A stretch of 7,105 bases of DNA from Accumulibacter sp. (lineage in GTDB: Bacteria; Pseudomonadota; Gammaproteobacteria; Burkholderiales; Rhodocyclaceae), in assembly GCA_031274075.1 (NCBI GenBank), contig JAISQQ010000310.1, positions 1-7,105 of the forward strand, read 5' to 3'. Under the pieces are notes generated by a model. That model was not told the origin of the DNA and searched no databases. It worked only from the letters and a program-made list of their open reading frames with translations. A program made the translations under genes and the position numbers. Shown here one piece after another: positions 5,081 through 7,105 of the stretch; position 1 is the first letter of the stretch; each line of letters starts with the position of its first letter.

Positions 5081-7086
5081 CCGCGTGTCAGCACCAAAAG
5101 GATGATCAGCGTGGCGAAGCTGTAGGTGAGATAGACGGCGATGCGCCCGCGCTGCAGGAAATCGACGACGCGGACGCAGCGCTCGACGATCCGGGCGACC
5201 GGCAGGTAGAGCCAGTACCATAGCGGGTCTTCGACGATCGAGAGGTAGCGCGGCCGGGTGTCGAACGCCGAAGGATGCTCCCGCGTGCGCCTGAAGAATG
5301 GCGAGAAGATGCGCCGGATCGGCTGGCTGTAGCCTTCCGAGGTGTCCTGCATGCGCCCGGTCTGCAGCGGGAAGCCGCAATCCCACGGCGGCACGCGCGT
5401 CGCCCGGCCGTGGTAGCGGCGGCGCACCAGGTGCCAGGCGGCGAAGGTCAGCACGGCGATGCCGCCGAAGAAGATCAGCGGGCTGTAGCTGGCGCGTTCG
5501 GCGGAATAGGGCGCCAGGAACAGCCAGTTGCCGCCGCGCGTGTCCAGCCAGACGGTGGCGCCGAGCAGCGAGCGCGCCACCGGCCCGAGCATGGCGATGA
5601 CCGTGTTGGGCAGGAGGCCGAGCAGGACGCAGCCCGAAGCCAGCCAGAGCAGGCCCAGGCGCGACAGGCGCGAGGCGTCGTGCGCCTGGGCGAGCTTTTC
5701 CTCGCGCGGCTGGCCGAGAAAAATGATGCCGAAGAACTTGACCATGGTGAATCCGGCGAGCGCGGCGATCAGCGCGATGGCTCCGGCGAAGACCGGCAGC
5801 AGCATGTTCAGGTAGCCGTGCGGCACCTCGGGCGTGAACAGGAAACTCTGCAGCAGCAGCCATTCCGAAACGAAGCCGTTGAGCGGCGGCAGGCCGGCCG
5901 AGGCGAGCACGCCGATCAGCGCCAGCCACGCCACCCACGGCATCTGGTGGATCAGGCCGCCGAGCTTGCCGAGGTTGCGTTCGCCGGTGGCGTGCAGCAC
6001 CGAGCCGGTGGACAGGAACAGCAGGCTCTTGAAAAAGGCGTGGTTCAGGCAGTGGTAGAGCAGGGCGACCAGCGCCAGGGCGGCGAAACTGTTCATGCCG
6101 AAGGCGCTGAAAATCAGCGCCAGCCCCATCGCCAGCACGATCAGGCCGATGTTTTCGATCGACGAATAGGCGAGCAGGCGCTTCATGTCCGTCTGCACCG
6201 CCGAGAAGACGACGCCGAACAGCGCCGAAGCCAGCCCGAGCAGCAGCAGCAGCAGGCCCCACCACCAGGTATGCGCCTCCAGCAGGTCGAAGCCGACGCG
6301 CAGCAGGCCGTAGATGGCCGTCTTCAGCATGACCCCGCTCATGATCGCCGAAACCGGCGACGGCGCCGCCGGGTGCGCCTCCGGCAGCCAGGCGTGCAAG
6401 GGCAGCAGCCCGGCCTTGGCGCCGAAGCCGAACAGCGCGAGCAGGAAGGCGGCGGTCTCCCAGAAATCGCTGCCCTCGAAAGCGCGCATGGCGTCGAAGG
6501 TGTAGTCGCCGGCGCTGCCCGCCATGACGCCGAACGAAAGCAGGATAGCCACCGCGCCGATGTGCGCGAGCAGCAGGTAGAGGTAGCCCGCGCGCCGGAT
6601 TTCGGCGTAGCGGTGTTCCGCGGTGACCAGGAAGAACGAGGACAGCGCCATCGTTTCCCAGGCCACCATGAAGGCGTAGCCGTCGTTGGCCAGCATGACG
6701 AAGGCCATACTCGCCAGGAAGATGTGGTAGAGCAGGCATTGCAGCCCGAGCGCGCTGCCCTCGGCCTTGCGGAAATAGCCCGCGGCGTAGAGCGAAATGC
6801 CCGCCGAAGCGCCGCCGAGCAGGAAGAGGAAGAAGGCCGACAGCGCGTCGAGGCGCAGATGGAAAGGCAGGCCCGGCAAGCCGATCGGCAGGATCAGTTC
6901 CTGCGTCCCGGAACTCATCGCCGCCAGCGCCAACAGCGCCAGGGCGACGCTGTTGAGCGCGCTGCCCGGAAACAGCCGGCGGCTGACGAGCACGAAATCG
7001 CGCGCGCGGAAAATGCCGGCCAGCCCGATCAGCAGCCAGAGCAAAGCGGAAACCACTATAGCGGCGATCAAGGTCGGAGCGTTCAT
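5077..7086 (-). CDS. hyfB: HyfB-like proton-channel subunit (NuoL/M/N family) of a hydrogenase-4-related complex
   Basis: 669-residue polytopic membrane protein, close to E. coli HyfB in length as I recall it. It is a Mrp/complex I-type ion-translocating subunit of the inner membrane. The family core runs from about residue 80 to 455. Residues typical of the proton path are visible: E144 in AWETMALSS, K224 in GFGAKAGLLPLHAWLPEAH, K255 in GVMLKTAIYG, H345/H349/K353 in YHCLNHAFFKS, E408 in VSEWLL and K450 in TMVKFFG. The C-terminal tail (from about 560) has the HyfB/HycC-type PWDCGFPLQTGRMQ segment and ends with a last membrane helix. I chose ATG at 7086; a TTG two codons upstream (7092) is in frame. 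Neither has a clear Shine-Dalgarno in the 13-19 bases left before the window edge. The stop overlaps the hyfC start by 4 bases. Function as a proton or sodium pump is inferred from the family. Confidence 0.93.
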   Translation of the reverse strand: MNAPTLIAAIVVSALLWLLIGLAGIFRARDFVLVSRRLFPGSALNSVALALLALAAMSSGTQELILPIGLPGLPFHLRLDALSAFFLFLLGGASAGISLYAAGYFRKAEGSALGLQCLLYHIFLASMAFVMLANDGYAFMVAWETMALSSFFLVTAEHRYAEIRRAGYLYLLLAHIGAVAILLSFGVMAGSAGDYTFDAMRAFEGSDFWETAAFLLALFGFGAKAGLLPLHAWLPEAHPAAPSPVSAIMSGVMLKTAIYGLLRVGFDLLEAHTWWWGLLLLLLGLASALFGVVFSAVQTDMKRLLAYSSIENIGLIVLAMGLALIFSAFGMNSFAALALVALLYHCLNHAFFKSLLFLSTGSVLHATGERNLGKLGGLIHQMPWVAWLALIGVLASAGLPPLNGFVSEWLLLQSFLFTPEVPHGYLNMLLPVFAGAIALIAALAGFTMVKFFGIIFLGQPREEKLAQAHDASRLSRLGLLWLASGCVLLGLLPNTVIAMLGPVARSLLGATVWLDTRGGNWLFLAPYSAERASYSPLIFFGGIAVLTFAAWHLVRRRYHGRATRVPPWDCGFPLQTGRMQDTSEGYSQPIRRIFSPFFRRTREHPSAFDTRPRYLSIVEDPLWYWLYLPVARIVERCVRVVDFLQRGRIAVYLTYSFATLIILLVLTRG
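6241..6255 (-). repeat. CTG x5 trinucleotide run in hyfB (poly-Leu)
   Basis: Five CAG units on the plus strand read as five CTG Leu codons in hyfB (residues 278-282), extended by a CTC Leu. They follow a Trp triplet (W274-W276) at the start of a predicted membrane helix. It is a simple low-complexity run that suits a hydrophobic helix; no regulatory role is claimed. Confidence 0.8.
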
Positions 7087-7105
7087 TGGCAAGGGTGGAA
7101 AACGC

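Noticed and set aside
5081..6739. Upstream extension of the hyfC frame through hyfB, giving a possible 870-residue protein
   Set aside because: The extension is Arg/Ala/Pro-rich and resembles nothing, while hyfB in the other frame is clearly real. HyfC homology begins at the ATG at 5080.
7087..7105. Promoter or ribosome binding site upstream of hyfB
   Set aside because: Only 19 bases lie upstream of the chosen ATG and they show no clear Shine-Dalgarno or promoter element. The operon may begin further upstream.

Overview
The window is one strand of a tightly packed operon, read entirely on the minus strand, encoding a complex I-like membrane oxidoreductase of the hydrogenase-4 / formate hydrogenlyase family. 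In order of transcription (right to left) the genes are hyfB-like (7086-5077), hyfC-like (5080-4127), hyfE-like (4130-3450), hyfF-like (3453-2002), hyfG-like (1967 or 1997 to 381) and hyfI-like (370 to beyond base 1, cut by the window edge). There is almost no non-coding DNA. The first three junctions are 4-base ATGA overlaps, and the last two are short gaps. The base composition is GC-rich and codons end mostly in G or C. That and the gene set suggest a proteobacterium, perhaps a betaproteobacterium of the Rhodocyclales type, but the taxonomic guess is inference only.

The genes split into a membrane arm and a peripheral arm. HyfB and HyfF are two Mrp/NuoL-M-N-type proton-channel subunits that keep the key Glu and Lys residues. 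HyfC is the NuoH-like subunit that joins the two arms, and HyfE is a NuoK/MrpC-like small subunit. HyfG is a NuoC-NuoD fusion equivalent to the [NiFe]-hydrogenase large subunit. HyfI is the NuoB-like small subunit carrying the proximal [4Fe-4S] cluster.

The main result is that the HyfG-like protein is not a hydrogenase. Both Cys pairs that hold the Ni-Fe centre are gone: the first motif reads RVSGDSTVAY where RVCGICGFAH is expected, and the second reads NLSYAGPDL where DPCYSCTDR is expected. The protein also stops at the point where a maturation protease would cut a true large subunit. The Tyr that binds quinone in complex I is not present at the aligned position either. The cluster therefore fits the 'energy-converting hydrogenase-related' (Ehr) group, whose substrate is poorly known. 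The gene set seen also lacks hyfD and the ferredoxin-like hyfH, which in E. coli lies between hyfG and hyfI. Electron entry is therefore unexplained by what is in the window. The operon's start (promoter, any hyfA) and its end lie outside the window.
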